DNA of 64,000 nucleotides from Nodosilinea sp. FACHB-141 (GTDB taxonomy: Bacteria > Cyanobacteriota > Cyanobacteriia > Phormidesmidales > Phormidesmidaceae), in the NCBI RefSeq assembly GCF_014696135.1, contig NZ_JACJPP010000006.1, forward strand, positions 62,001 to 126,000. The letters run 5' to 3'. The position numbers and the translations under genes are program-made. Under the pieces are notes generated by a model that was given only the letters and a program-made list of their open reading frames with translations, had not been told where the DNA came from and did no database searches. How positions within the stretch are numbered: position 1 is the first letter of the stretch; each line of letters begins with the position of its first letter. This document shows, in pieces, positions 17,701 through 25,757 of the stretch.

Positions 17701-18111
17701 GGCGATCGCGACCTGACTGCCCTAGCGAGCGATCTGGCTCAGGCTGCCAGTCTGGCGGCGCTGCCACCGCTGCTGAGCGAAACCTGGCGATCGTTGACTG
17801 CCAAAGCTCTAGCCGCCACTGCCAAACCCCGCAAAGCGCTACACGAAACCACCCACGCCGACACCAGCGAAACCCCCTTCCCTATCGACGATAGCCACCG
17901 GGTGATGCTCGACGAATTTTTTCAAGGCTGGGACCATCCCATTGCTCGCTGGCTGACCGGGGGCGGGGCCGAAGCCGCCTCCGATCTGGCTCAGGTGGCG
18001 CAGCTACAGCGATCTAGCAACCCTCTGCCGCTGTGGCAAGGGCAAATGCTGCAACATTTAGTGCTGGGCCAGCGTCAGAAAAAAGGAATTTTACAGAAAA
18101 TTTTTGGATAA
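14749..18111 (+). CDS. recJ: Single-stranded-DNA exonuclease RecJ with a long C-terminal extension
   Basis: 5'-3' ssDNA exonuclease of recombination and mismatch repair. The conserved core covers about the first 600 residues: GDYDADGMTSTALLLRALR, VTDHHDIPPEIPPANAILNP, the NPKLLPETSPYRGVAGVG region, DHHA1 GGHRAAGGFSF, and a C-terminal OB-like domain (LHPCGIENPDPVF). The total of 1,120 residues is about twice E. coli RecJ (577). The extra part holds a Pro/Ala/Ser linker (~600-690), a segment starting FTYSNRRYSATTKT, a heptad coiled coil (~775-830), a second Pro/Gln/Ser-rich linker, and a compact helical C-terminal domain (~910-1120). Codon use and HIP1 content of the tail match the core. The start is GTG at 14749. 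Confidence 0.93.
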   Translation: MTESAAPSTSSTTATAGLPRQRWQVAPANVPLATSLAQVTGLSPLLTQVLINRGITTPAQATDFLDPERQQLPSPLAEFPDLAASLELLVTAIATQQAIAICGDYDADGMTSTALLLRALRALGAQVTYTIPSRMAEGYGINTRIVEDCYAEGVSIILTVDNGIAAVAPIARARELGLAVIVTDHHDIPPEIPPANAILNPKLLPETSPYRGVAGVGVAYILAVCLAQALGRTQDLTGPLLELFTLGTIADLAPLTGVNRRWVRRGLGLLPRSRLFGIQALIQVAGLADQSKPLKPEHIGFRLGPRINAVGRISDPQIVIDLLTTDDVGVALERAMQCEQINGTRQDLCQSIEQEAIAWCEQQRSLGTVDIERDRVLVVVQPGWHHGVIGIVASRLVERYGVPVFIGTYEDDEHKVIRGSARGIPEFDVFAALQTCHDLMEKFGGHRAAGGFSFLANRLRQVTTRLSHYACQTLSVDLLKPLVRIDSQARLSDIHQGLFDQIDHLHPCGIENPDPVFWTPNVRVLEQQTVGRNRDHLKLVLAEAGGETIKAIAWRWGEYYPLPNHLDVAYKLKQNEWQGTTTVELELVGVRSAVGAEPASASAKGQAIAPIPTRLAAPALPKLSVPVPLTSPSASSGGGVGSPAARPSEIPVIPANAPVVEREAEVITAPPVAPPSAPATSDAIPGRSDSRIAPPTPEAAEFTYSNRRYSATTKTTPDATTLTISNPEGQRLVVNRGNQQGWLYLPGESAKPVDLSEPHYGNLVRAGATAVELQQLAQRLAVAEAQLSEKDVLLAERDALIAEQNVLMVQKESQLATLKAENVALLKAQMQVSQPQTAPRQDNPARAEKADFAVAKTQSMSVQPTRVAKASVQKDASTQSAKVQPVSPAQPSPSPIAESPVAVPASSPLKLDDAKQQVRQGLSDRVWFCLSPDSQRDLAIAVAHLSTASGPMADATAVGGLATVLERELLQPLLDDFASYGEQTGDRDLTALASDLAQAASLAALPPLLSETWRSLTAKALAATAKPRKALHETTHADTSETPFPIDDSHRVMLDEFFQGWDHPIARWLTGGGAEAASDLAQVAQLQRSSNPLPLWQGQMLQHLVLGQRQKKGILQKIFG

Positions 18112-18189
18112 TCTCCCTGATCCTACGGTTGCTCAGGGTATGGTGTTTTGACAGCCTTGCCCAACCCGAGCCAATCGCTTCTACCTCAG

Positions 18190-19137
18190 ATGGCCAACGC
18201 GCTTCTTAAGCCCCAGTTTTTAATTGTTTGCGGCCTCTCGGCGGCTCTGGTGTCCTGCTCGGGCGAAGGGGCGGGCAACAGCGGCGCGACGCGGTTTGTC
18301 AGCATTCAGCCCATTCAAGTGTGTGACGACCTTGGCATCTTTTGCGCCGACCTGGCCACCTTTGAAGAAGCCACCCGCAAAATTTGGGCCCAGGCCAACC
18401 TCGACGTCAGCTTTTTGGCCCCCAACCGGCTTAACGCCAGCCGCTTTCTCAGTATTGACAACCAAGACGAGTTTGCCGAGCTTTCCTTTGCGGGTGGAGC
18501 CGGAGCTTTTGGACGCAGCCCGCTCTCAACCCGCACCTCTGGCCCCATCAGTATGTGGTTTGTGGAGAGTATTTTTCCCTCTGAAGGGCTTGAAACCCTT
18601 GGTCTAGGATGGATTGACCAAAACGGCGTTTTGATTGACGACGATATTCTCACCTTTAATAACGGCATTGGCCGCCTCGACACGGTGGCCCACGAAATTG
18701 GCCACAACCTGGGCCTAACCCATGAGGGCCTTGGGGCTGGAGGCGTGAATAATCTGATGACTGACGGCGGCTTTCGCAATTCGCCTAGCTCTCTCGACGA
18801 CATTAACCCTGATGGTGCGCGCATAGATCAGCTCACCGATCGCCAAATTGATGAAGCCCGCAACAGCGGCTTTGCTGGCACTGCGCCAGCCTCATCTGCC
18901 GACAGCGCCGCAATGGAGATTCCCACCACGCTGCCTCCCTTGTCAGCCGCTCCCGATGCCTTACCCTGGGTTCCCCCACCCAAAGTGACTCCCGTGACCG
19001 ACCTGGCCCTGCTGCCCGAGGCCGCTTTTGCTGCGACAGCGCAGGCTCCCGAACCGATTCCCAACGGCCCAGCAATGACGCTGTTGACGGCGGTGTTGCT
19101 GGCGGGCTATCTGCGCTGGCAGCCCCGAGGGCGATGA
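18190..19137 (+). CDS. Putative secreted metzincin-type metalloprotease lipoprotein
   Basis: Predicted exported zinc protease of about 315 residues. The N-terminus MANALLKPQFLIVCGLSAAL leads into a lipobox (LVSC), suggesting lipid anchoring. The active site HEIGHNLGLTH (18694-18726) matches the metzincin HExxHxxGxxH, with a possible Met-turn in NLMTDGG 19 residues on. The C-terminus ends PEPIPNGPAMTLL, a hydrophobic helix and a basic end (RWQPRGR), which recalls PEP-CTERM sorting signals. A TTG at 18148 is an alternative start. The stop overlaps the next gene's ATG by four bases, so the two are probably co-translated. Confidence 0.7.
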   Translation: MANALLKPQFLIVCGLSAALVSCSGEGAGNSGATRFVSIQPIQVCDDLGIFCADLATFEEATRKIWAQANLDVSFLAPNRLNASRFLSIDNQDEFAELSFAGGAGAFGRSPLSTRTSGPISMWFVESIFPSEGLETLGLGWIDQNGVLIDDDILTFNNGIGRLDTVAHEIGHNLGLTHEGLGAGGVNNLMTDGGFRNSPSSLDDINPDGARIDQLTDRQIDEARNSGFAGTAPASSADSAAMEIPTTLPPLSAAPDALPWVPPPKVTPVTDLALLPEAAFAATAQAPEPIPNGPAMTLLTAVLLAGYLRWQPRGR

Positions 19138-19799
19138 TGGCAGTGCTAATTAGCTGGCTGCTGGTTGCTCAGGGAGTGATGGTGACCGTGAACGGATCTA
19201 TCCCCTTTAGTGAGACGGCTCGTGCCACCATCCCACAGCCGTCTTTGGGCTTGGTGTCTAACTGGGCTACTCTGCCCGGTTTCGCTCTTCTATCACAATC
19301 GCTGCCCGTGCTTGGCCAGGATTCTATTCCTCACCCACCGCTGCTGCGCCACGAAACGTCGCCTGCCGGCAACTACCACCTGATTTTGATGCTGGGGAAA
19401 GACGAGGCTGGCACTCAGCGCACTACCGCTAGTCTGTTTGAGACCCTGGGCGATCGCTGCCAGCAGGTCTGGTCGCACACCCTGCCCCACAGCTATGGCC
19501 CCCGCCTAGCTCTGGTGAATGACGCCGGCACCGTGGTGCTCCTCGACGAATGGATTAACGTGGCCAGCCCTCGCGCCATTGTAATGATGGGTTTAGACGG
19601 CGAGGTCATGGCCCAGCACAGCTTTGACGACATTGTGGAGGTTACTGGGCAGTCGCGAGCGGCAGTCGTTGACCAAGCTGCCCAAGGCTTTTGGCTGAGC
19701 GGCAGCCCCGAGATGGATCTCACAGGCGATCGCATGACAATTCCTGCCGCTGGAGGACAGCTCAGCTTAGATTTGGCAACGGGAGAAATGGGGTTTTAG
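19134..19799 (+). CDS. Unknown protein translationally coupled to the metzincin
   Basis: I do not recognise this 221-residue protein. The N-terminal MMAVLISWLLVAQGVMVTV could be a signal peptide or anchor. The body is predicted to be beta-rich with repeated short strands (NYHLILMLG, LALVNDAGTVVLLDEW, AIVMMGLDGEVMAQHSFDDI), reminiscent of a beta-propeller or dashboard fold. The ATGA overlap with the upstream protease gene indicates coupling; a partner, inhibitor or surface protein is conceivable but unproven. Confidence 0.65.
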   Translation: MMAVLISWLLVAQGVMVTVNGSIPFSETARATIPQPSLGLVSNWATLPGFALLSQSLPVLGQDSIPHPPLLRHETSPAGNYHLILMLGKDEAGTQRTTASLFETLGDRCQQVWSHTLPHSYGPRLALVNDAGTVVLLDEWINVASPRAIVMMGLDGEVMAQHSFDDIVEVTGQSRAAVVDQAAQGFWLSGSPEMDLTGDRMTIPAAGGQLSLDLATGEMGF

Positions 19800-20039
19800 C
19801 GGTGTGTATGCCCGCACTGCCCAGCCACAAACAGGGCTGCTATAACAAAGAAGAGCAACGGCACAAATACCTATTTCAGGTCGCTGCTCACAGGCACGCC
19901 CATGAGTCCTTGACAGGAATGGGGTAAGTTTTTCCCGTTAAACACTGGGCTGTCGTCGGGGCCAACAGCTGCTTGCCCTTGCCCAAATTGCAGCCTACCT
20001 CAAGGTTTTGATAACACTGTTCTAAGCGAGACAGCAGCT

Positions 20040-20741
20040 ATGGCCAAGGGTGATCAAATTTACGTCATGCGCGACCTGGCAGGGGTGCCGGGGCTATACC
20101 AGCACCACGGCATTGACTGCGGCGATGGCACCGTCATCCACTACAGCAAAGCCCGAGACATTGCTGAGATCGCCCGCACCAGCTACGACGCCTTTTCCTG
20201 GAACAACCCGGTTTACACCGTTCGCAAATCGCTGATCTATGACCCTGACGTTGTCGTCGAGCGGGCTATCAGCCGCTTGGGTGAGCGTCAGTACGACTTG
20301 CTGCTCAACAACTGCGAACACTTTGCTAACTGGTGCACCACAGGCCGCAGCGAAAGCCGCCAGCTAGCCAACTTTGGCCTGCGCACCGACCAGCTCAACC
20401 TACCCGAACTGCGGCGACTGGCCGAGGGCGATCGCTACACCACCACCCCCGCCGAAGCCTGTGCTAACTTTCAAAAAGCCCTGGGCGACATTGCCACCGC
20501 CTACAACACTACCCTAGCCGACCAGCAGACCGCCTATAAAGCAGCCGACGAATGGCACCACGTTGCCGAGAAGGCCCTAGCCATTGGTCGAGAAGATCTC
20601 GCTAGAGCGGCTCTCCACCGCAGGGTCGCAGCCAATAAGCGCATTGAAACCCTCACTACTCAGCTCAGTGAACTAGTGGAACTGGAGCTGAATCTCCGCC
20701 ACAATCGAGCATTTGCGGAGCGGCGGCTGGCGCTGGAGTAA
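20040..20741 (+). CDS. LRAT-domain (NlpC/P60-superfamily) protein
   Basis: Contains a lecithin:retinol-acyltransferase-like domain in residues 1-110. The likely catalytic His is H23 (YQHHGID) and the nucleophile Cys C92 (NNCEHFANWC), matching the circularly permuted papain-like fold. Relatives act as thiol acyltransferases or phospholipases on lipids or acylated proteins. Residues ~140-233 form long charged helices, likely a coiled coil. There is no signal peptide, so it is cytoplasmic or membrane-peripheral. The ATG at 20040 follows a 240-bp spacer; no operon partner is evident. Confidence 0.85.
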   Translation: MAKGDQIYVMRDLAGVPGLYQHHGIDCGDGTVIHYSKARDIAEIARTSYDAFSWNNPVYTVRKSLIYDPDVVVERAISRLGERQYDLLLNNCEHFANWCTTGRSESRQLANFGLRTDQLNLPELRRLAEGDRYTTTPAEACANFQKALGDIATAYNTTLADQQTAYKAADEWHHVAEKALAIGREDLARAALHRRVAANKRIETLTTQLSELVELELNLRHNRAFAERRLALE

Positions 20742-20819
20742 GCGGGGAATGGATGGTGGAGCAGAGCGTTAGTGATCTGGGAAAACTACGCTCACTCTTT
20801 ATTTCCCCCTAGCTGTCCC

Positions 20820-21311
20820 ATGAGAAAGAAAGAACTGACTCGACTGATTAGTTTTGCTTGCGTTTTGTTTGTGGCTCAATTCCCTCAGCCCAGCCAGGCA
20901 CAAACCAGTCAAGCGCAAACTTCTCGCGAGGATACTGTTCAGGCATGTCGGTCGGCCCTAGAAGAGGCCAATAATGTGATCTACGATGAGCACAATGCAT
21001 TCATCGGTAATGCCTCAGCGGTTGATCTAGGTGATCTATACAGCAGCTATCCTACGCAGAAACCTACAGGTATCTTGTTGCGTATTCAAGGGCAATCTGC
21101 ACCAGAAATTATGCAGTCGCCACAATTAATGACTGCGCTCAGCACTAGCTTGATCAATCGTTGCCAACCCCTCAGCATGGTAACTTTTCAGCTTGATCAA
21201 ACAGATTGGGAAGCGACCTTTGGCCTCATCGAGAACCAGATCGTCTCCTTTGAATGTACAGATCCTAACCAGTCAACCGCGCTGAACTGGGGAGAAGCCT
21301 TTTGCCCATAA
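20820..21311 (+). CDS. Exported protein of unknown function
   Basis: About 163 residues with a clear signal peptide: MRKKELTRL, a hydrophobic core ISFACVLFVAQF, and likely cleavage near SQAQ. A short tandem TSQAQTSQAQ follows. The mature part has four Cys, which could form disulfides outside the cytoplasm, and no family I recognise. The ATG at 20820 is chosen because it opens directly onto the signal peptide; an upstream GTG at 20772 would bury it. It lies 18 bp from the convergent phosphodiester-glycosidase gene. Confidence 0.6.
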   Translation: MRKKELTRLISFACVLFVAQFPQPSQAQTSQAQTSREDTVQACRSALEEANNVIYDEHNAFIGNASAVDLGDLYSSYPTQKPTGILLRIQGQSAPEIMQSPQLMTALSTSLINRCQPLSMVTFQLDQTDWEATFGLIENQIVSFECTDPNQSTALNWGEAFCP

Positions 21312-21328
21312 CAGAGCTTGCCCAATGA

Positions 21329-22234
21329 CTATTGCAGTGGCAGATTTTCGACCCAGAGAATTGATTTCACCGGGCGCTGCACGAGTTCTCCCGAGTTGTT
21401 GAGACGGCCGTAGTGGGTAGTGCCGACATACATTAGGGTTGAAGAGCTGCCACCGTCGAGGTTGAGAGCTTGGGTGACGCCGCGATCGCCCATAAAGGCT
21501 GCCACTTCACCCATTGTCATGCCGCTGGGCGACACCCCCGGCACCTGGGCCACCATCACCATCACCACGCTACCGTCGGCCTTGAGGCCCACCGCCGAGC
21601 GAGCATTCGGCGACTGACTACCCAGGGCATCGCGGCGGGCGGTGCGATCGACAAAACCTTCCTCCACCGACGTATCCTGGGGCAGCAGCTGAGGGCCAGC
21701 ACCCACCGCATCCACCAGGGTGCACCCCGTGGGCACAGGGTCCTGATGGAAGGTGATGTCGTAGCTTGGGGTGCCACCGCAGTCGTAGCGGCGAAATTCT
21801 GAGCGATTCAAAATCTTATCCATATAGCTAGCTAGGTCGGGGTTGCCGATCAGCCGCTCGTTTTGGTTGGGGTCGGCCACCAGGGCACCATCCTTCACAA
21901 CGTAGGAAGTGGTGAGGCCGTTGTTTGGGTCAAAAAAACCTGCGTTAAGGGCGGCAGTCACGCACTCTCCTGCCCCACAAAGTTGGGAGGCGATCTGGTC
22001 AACTCGCGCTAGCTCATCCACCACCGCTACCTGCACCGGGTAGCGCACCGGATCGGGAATAGTAACCACATGCACTGTTGCAGCGGGTAAGCTGACGACT
22101 TCGTAAACCGGAGGCATCGCGGGTTCCGCCGGAACGACATCCTCTAAAGCCGCATCCGGGACAGGGGCACAGCCCGATAGGCCTAGAGTGACAGCAAGAC
22201 CAACAGTCAAGCAGGGTTGCAGGAGAGAACGCAT
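21329..22234 (-). CDS. Phosphodiester glycosidase (NAGPA/DUF2233) family lipoprotein
   Basis: 301-residue exported protein. The signal peptide ends in lipobox LSGC (residues ~18-21). The NAGPA-type domain shows LNAGFFDPNNGLTTSYVVKDG, VDAVGAGPQLL, RRDALGSQSPNARSAVGLK and the hallmark LNLDGGSSSTLMY near the C-terminus. Family enzymes cleave N-acetylglucosamine-phosphate diesters; in bacteria, wall or exopolysaccharide phosphodiesters are likely targets. Start ATG 22234. It diverges from the glycosyltransferase gene pair, so a cell-surface role fits the neighbourhood. Confidence 0.87.
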   Translation of the reverse strand: MRSLLQPCLTVGLAVTLGLSGCAPVPDAALEDVVPAEPAMPPVYEVVSLPAATVHVVTIPDPVRYPVQVAVVDELARVDQIASQLCGAGECVTAALNAGFFDPNNGLTTSYVVKDGALVADPNQNERLIGNPDLASYMDKILNRSEFRRYDCGGTPSYDITFHQDPVPTGCTLVDAVGAGPQLLPQDTSVEEGFVDRTARRDALGSQSPNARSAVGLKADGSVVMVMVAQVPGVSPSGMTMGEVAAFMGDRGVTQALNLDGGSSSTLMYVGTTHYGRLNNSGELVQRPVKSILWVENLPLQ

Positions 22235-22402
22235 AGAGCCAACAACGAGTTGCGTTCAGCAGTATAGCGAGAAGCGCGATCGCCCTGCAGATTGGCCTAT
22301 TTCCGCTTCACAACCAGCGTCCAGCGGCCCCAGCTTCGGGACATCCTCCAAGACGATGGGCATACTGGAACCAGTTTGCCCTGTGGATTTGTGTGACAGA
22401 CG

Positions 22403-23395
22403 ATGGCGGTTCCCACTGTGACAACCGATGCGGCTCAGCCGATGGTCTATCCCTCGGTGTCGGTGATTGTGCCCATCTACAACGGTGAGGCCAATTTGCC
22501 CGGACTAGTAGAACGGCTGATGGGGCAGCAGTATCCTGCCGATCGCGTCGAATTTTTGCTGGTGGATAATGGCAGCTGCGATCGCACCCCAGACCTGCTC
22601 CAAACCGCCACCGCTACCGCCGCCGCTCAGGGAATTCGCCTTTGCGCCCTCACCTACAACTCCATCCAAAGCTCCTACGCCGCCCGCAACGCTGGCATCG
22701 CCGCCGCCAAGGGTGACGTTCTCGCCTTTACCGACGCCGATTGTCATCCTGAGCCCAGCTGGCTCGGCGCCCTGGTACAGCCCTTTGCCGACCACTCTGT
22801 CGGGTTGGTGGCAGGGGAAATTCAGGCCCTACCCAGCCAAAACTGGCTAGAGCGCTACGCCGATCGCCAAGGCACCCTGTCCCAGCACAACACCCTCAAC
22901 CATGCTTTTTTGCCCTACGGCCAGACGGCAAACCTAGCGGTGCGGGCCGAAATTTTGGGTACAGTTGGACTCTTCCGACCCCATTTGACCACGGGCGGTG
23001 ACGCTGACCTGTGCTGGCGCATTCAGCAAGCCACTGAATGGCAACTCGTCCACGCCGCAGATGCCGTGGTCTGCCATCGCCATCGAGATAGCCTGAAGGG
23101 GCTGCGCAGTCAGTGGCACCGCTATGGCTGCTCAAACCGCTACCTGCACGACCTACACGGTGTAGATCTGATGCGCCCCCTCACCGCCAAAGAAATGCGC
23201 TACCGGTTGCTGCGCTGGGGGCTGAAAGAATTGCCCCAGGCCACAGCTAAGCTCCTGAGAGGACATGGCACCGCTTTAGAACTAGCGATTACCCCGCTGG
23301 AGCTGTGGTGCGCCCACGCTCGCACCCAGGGACAAGCCCAAGCCGAGCTATCCGAGACTGCCCGCACCATTACTCGTTTGGGGGAACCCGATTGA
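22403..23395 (+). CDS. Family 2 glycosyltransferase
   Basis: 330-residue GT-A fold enzyme using a nucleotide sugar. The N-terminus SVIVPIYNGEANL, the donor-site region LLVDNGSCDRTPDLL, and AFTDADCHPEPSW with its DxD-like DAD are all present. The acceptor half carries TTGGDADLCWRI, corresponding to the ED/Q..RW region. No clear membrane helix is seen. Likely builds a surface glycan or glycosylated lipid. Its TGA overlaps the next gene's ATG by one base, so translation is coupled. Confidence 0.9.
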   Translation: MAVPTVTTDAAQPMVYPSVSVIVPIYNGEANLPGLVERLMGQQYPADRVEFLLVDNGSCDRTPDLLQTATATAAAQGIRLCALTYNSIQSSYAARNAGIAAAKGDVLAFTDADCHPEPSWLGALVQPFADHSVGLVAGEIQALPSQNWLERYADRQGTLSQHNTLNHAFLPYGQTANLAVRAEILGTVGLFRPHLTTGGDADLCWRIQQATEWQLVHAADAVVCHRHRDSLKGLRSQWHRYGCSNRYLHDLHGVDLMRPLTAKEMRYRLLRWGLKELPQATAKLLRGHGTALELAITPLELWCAHARTQGQAQAELSETARTITRLGEPD

Positions 23396-24609
23396 TGCGA
23401 ATTTTGATGATCTCCACGACGTTTCCCTACCCGCCGACGCTAGGGGGCACTCAGATTCGCACCTTTTACCTGCTCAAGCACCTGGCCCAGCGCCATGAGG
23501 TCACGCTAGTAACGCAGCGATCCGACGAAGTAACGGATGAAGAGGTCGATGCCCTGTCTACCCATGTGGATAAACTAATGTGCTTTCCTCGCCCTACCGC
23601 CGCAGACCTTCAGTCAGGGGTAGGAGGAAAAATTAGCCGCTTTGCCCACTTTCTCGCTACGGGCACACCACCCAGCACTACCTACCTGCACACCCCTGCC
23701 ATGCAGCAGTGGATTGACAACTGGGTAGAGGGCGGCCATTGCGACGCCATTACCTGTGAGCACAGCGTCAACGAAGTCTTCGTGCGCCCCAGCTATCGTC
23801 AGCGAGTCAAGAAAGTAGTGGTCGATATCCACAGCTCGCTTTACGGAACTCTGGTCAATCAGCTAGAGACTGGAACGGTGGAGAAGCCGCTGCGCGATCG
23901 CCTCAACCTGCCCTTGCTCCGCCGTTACGAACGCCAGTACGCCCAAAAATTCACCAATCTGGTGATCACTACTGAGGAAGACCGACAGTTCTTTGCCCCC
24001 ATTGCCGGGGCTACTCCCCTGCATGTTGTTCCTAACGGTGTGGATCTGGTGCAGTTTCCCTATCGCCGCACTGACCCCGGCGGCCGCAGTATGGTTTTTG
24101 TCGGCGCGATGGACTACATCGCCAACGTAGACACCGCCAAGTACCTGGCCCAAGCCATTTTGCCGCCTCTGCGCCAGCGCTACCCCGACGCCACCCTCTA
24201 CCTGGTAGGCAACAAGCCCACGTTAGAAGTGCGGGCGTTAGGCAATCTGCCGGGAGTCGTCGTTACCGGACGGGTGCCATCGGTGGCGGAATATCTGCAC
24301 CGGGCAACGGTGTGTGTGGTGCCCATGCGCATGGGCTTTGGCATTAAGAATAAAACCCTAGAGGCGATGGCGGCGGGGGTGCCGGTAGTCGCGAGCAATC
24401 GCGGTCTCGAAGGTCTCGCCGTAGACCAACCCCAGCGGGCGCTGCGAGCCAACACGGTGGATGAGTATGTGGAGGCGATCGGTCAACTCTTCGACCAGCC
24501 CGAACTGCGTGCCACCCTATCGGCGCGCGGCCGCGAGCTGATAGAAGACACCTTCACCTGGGAGCGAGCCGGACAAGCCTACGAAGCGGTGTTAAATCCC
24601 CAAACTTGA
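23395..24609 (+). CDS. Family 4-type (GT-B) glycosyltransferase
   Basis: 404-residue retaining glycosyltransferase. The N-terminal Rossmann half begins MRILMISTTFPYPPTLGGTQIR. The C-terminal half has VPNGVDLVQFP, LVGNKPTLEVRALG, VPMRMGFGIKNKTLEAMAAGVPVVAS and the EXnE-like region typical of GT4. The ATG overlaps the upstream GT2 stop (TGATG), so both enzymes probably act on one pathway. An in-frame upstream GTG would extend into the GT2 gene and is not used. AT content rises sharply just after the stop. Confidence 0.9.
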   Translation: MRILMISTTFPYPPTLGGTQIRTFYLLKHLAQRHEVTLVTQRSDEVTDEEVDALSTHVDKLMCFPRPTAADLQSGVGGKISRFAHFLATGTPPSTTYLHTPAMQQWIDNWVEGGHCDAITCEHSVNEVFVRPSYRQRVKKVVVDIHSSLYGTLVNQLETGTVEKPLRDRLNLPLLRRYERQYAQKFTNLVITTEEDRQFFAPIAGATPLHVVPNGVDLVQFPYRRTDPGGRSMVFVGAMDYIANVDTAKYLAQAILPPLRQRYPDATLYLVGNKPTLEVRALGNLPGVVVTGRVPSVAEYLHRATVCVVPMRMGFGIKNKTLEAMAAGVPVVASNRGLEGLAVDQPQRALRANTVDEYVEAIGQLFDQPELRATLSARGRELIEDTFTWERAGQAYEAVLNPQT

Positions 24610-24631
24610 ATCTCATCTATATTTCTTAAAC

Positions 24632-25504
24632 ATGTCCGAAAGAATCTTTGGCCATATTCCAGGCTATCCAGTTGGTAGTTGGTTTGAGTCTAGAGCCGCA
24701 TTATCAGAAGCGGGATTGCATCGCCCTCAGGTGGCAGGAATTAGCGGTACAGAAGGCGAAGGAGCCGATTCAATTGTCTTATCTGGAGGATATGAGGATG
24801 ATGCAGATTGGGGTAACGAAATTGTATACACAGGACATGGAGGAAGAGATCGGGGCACCGGCAAACAAATTACACATCAGAAGCTAAGCCGTGGCAACCT
24901 AGCCTTAGCCAAAAGTCGGCTTGCAGGATTACCAGTTCGAGTCATTCGCGGCTCAACGCATAAATCCAATTACTCGCCTCCTCATGGCTATCGCTATGAC
25001 GGGCTCTACCGGGTGGAAGACCACTGGCAAGAAAGAGGTCGAGCTGGCTATTATATATGGCGCTATCGACTAATCAAAAGCGCCGAAGCTGGGATTGAAG
25101 ACTCTCAAGCAGCCACTGAAAGTAAAGGCTCTTACTCAGTGCCTCAGAGGCAAGAGACTACAGTTTTGAGAATTGTGCGTGATACTAAGCTGACAAGAAA
25201 AATCAAAGAAGCTTACAACTATCACTGCCAGATTTGTAAAATTCGCCTAGAAGGGTCTGCTGGTCCTTATGCAGAAGCCGCTCACATTAGACCATTAGGC
25301 ATGCCTCATAATGGTTCAGACTCCTTAGACAATTTGCTTTGTCTTTGCCCAAATCATCATGTTTTATTCGACTATGGTGCGTTTGCTATAGCTGATGATC
25401 TATCTTTAATAGGAATAGAAGGTAGCTTAACCCTCGTGGATGGTCATTGCCTCGGTCAGGCTAATCTGCGTTATCGCAGAGAGCATTATTTCTTAGGAAG
25501 CTAG
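24632..25504 (+). CDS. SRA(YDG)-HNH nuclease, candidate modification-dependent restriction enzyme
   Basis: 290-residue protein with two domains. Residues ~5-150 form an SRA/YDG domain (GHIPGYPVGSWFESR, GGYEDDADWGNEIVYTGHG, and YDG at 122-124), a fold that flips out 5-methyl- or 5-hydroxymethylcytosine. Residues ~185-260 form an HNH nuclease: C199xxC202, AAHIRP with H218, DSLDNLLCLCPNHHVLFD with N241/H242. This is the architecture of type IV restriction enzymes that cut modified DNA. It is AT-richer than its neighbours and has no GCGATCGC, suggesting acquisition. Immediately followed by a toxin-antitoxin locus 10 bp away. Confidence 0.88.
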   Translation: MSERIFGHIPGYPVGSWFESRAALSEAGLHRPQVAGISGTEGEGADSIVLSGGYEDDADWGNEIVYTGHGGRDRGTGKQITHQKLSRGNLALAKSRLAGLPVRVIRGSTHKSNYSPPHGYRYDGLYRVEDHWQERGRAGYYIWRYRLIKSAEAGIEDSQAATESKGSYSVPQRQETTVLRIVRDTKLTRKIKEAYNYHCQICKIRLEGSAGPYAEAAHIRPLGMPHNGSDSLDNLLCLCPNHHVLFDYGAFAIADDLSLIGIEGSLTLVDGHCLGQANLRYRREHYFLGS

Positions 25505-25514
25505 GTTTAACCCT

Positions 25515-25757
25515 ATGAAGCTCGATCGCATTACCAGCAATCCTTCTCGCATGGATGGTCAGCCCTGCATTCGTAATCTTCGACTTACTGTGCGTCGGGT
25601 ACTTGAGTTGTTGGCAACCTATTCCGACAGAAACGAGCTACACCAGGAATTTCCAGAGCTAGAGGACGAAGACATTCAGCAGGCTTTGATCTTTGCTGCC
25701 TCCTATATAGACGATCGCATTATTGAAATTTCCGATCGCTATGAAACTGTTGCTTGA
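25515..25757 (+). CDS. DUF433 antitoxin-like protein
   Basis: 80-residue protein matching DUF433: RITSNPSRMDGQPCIRNLRLTVRRVLELLA, then LHQEFPELEDEDIQQALIFAASY. Usually a DNA-binding antitoxin encoded just before a DUF5615 PIN-like toxin. The frame is intact. Its 3' end overlaps the would-be toxin start by 17 bp, the typical arrangement. Two CGATCGC partial HIP1 sites occur in it. Confidence 0.88.
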   Translation: MKLDRITSNPSRMDGQPCIRNLRLTVRRVLELLATYSDRNELHQEFPELEDEDIQQALIFAASYIDDRIIEISDRYETVA

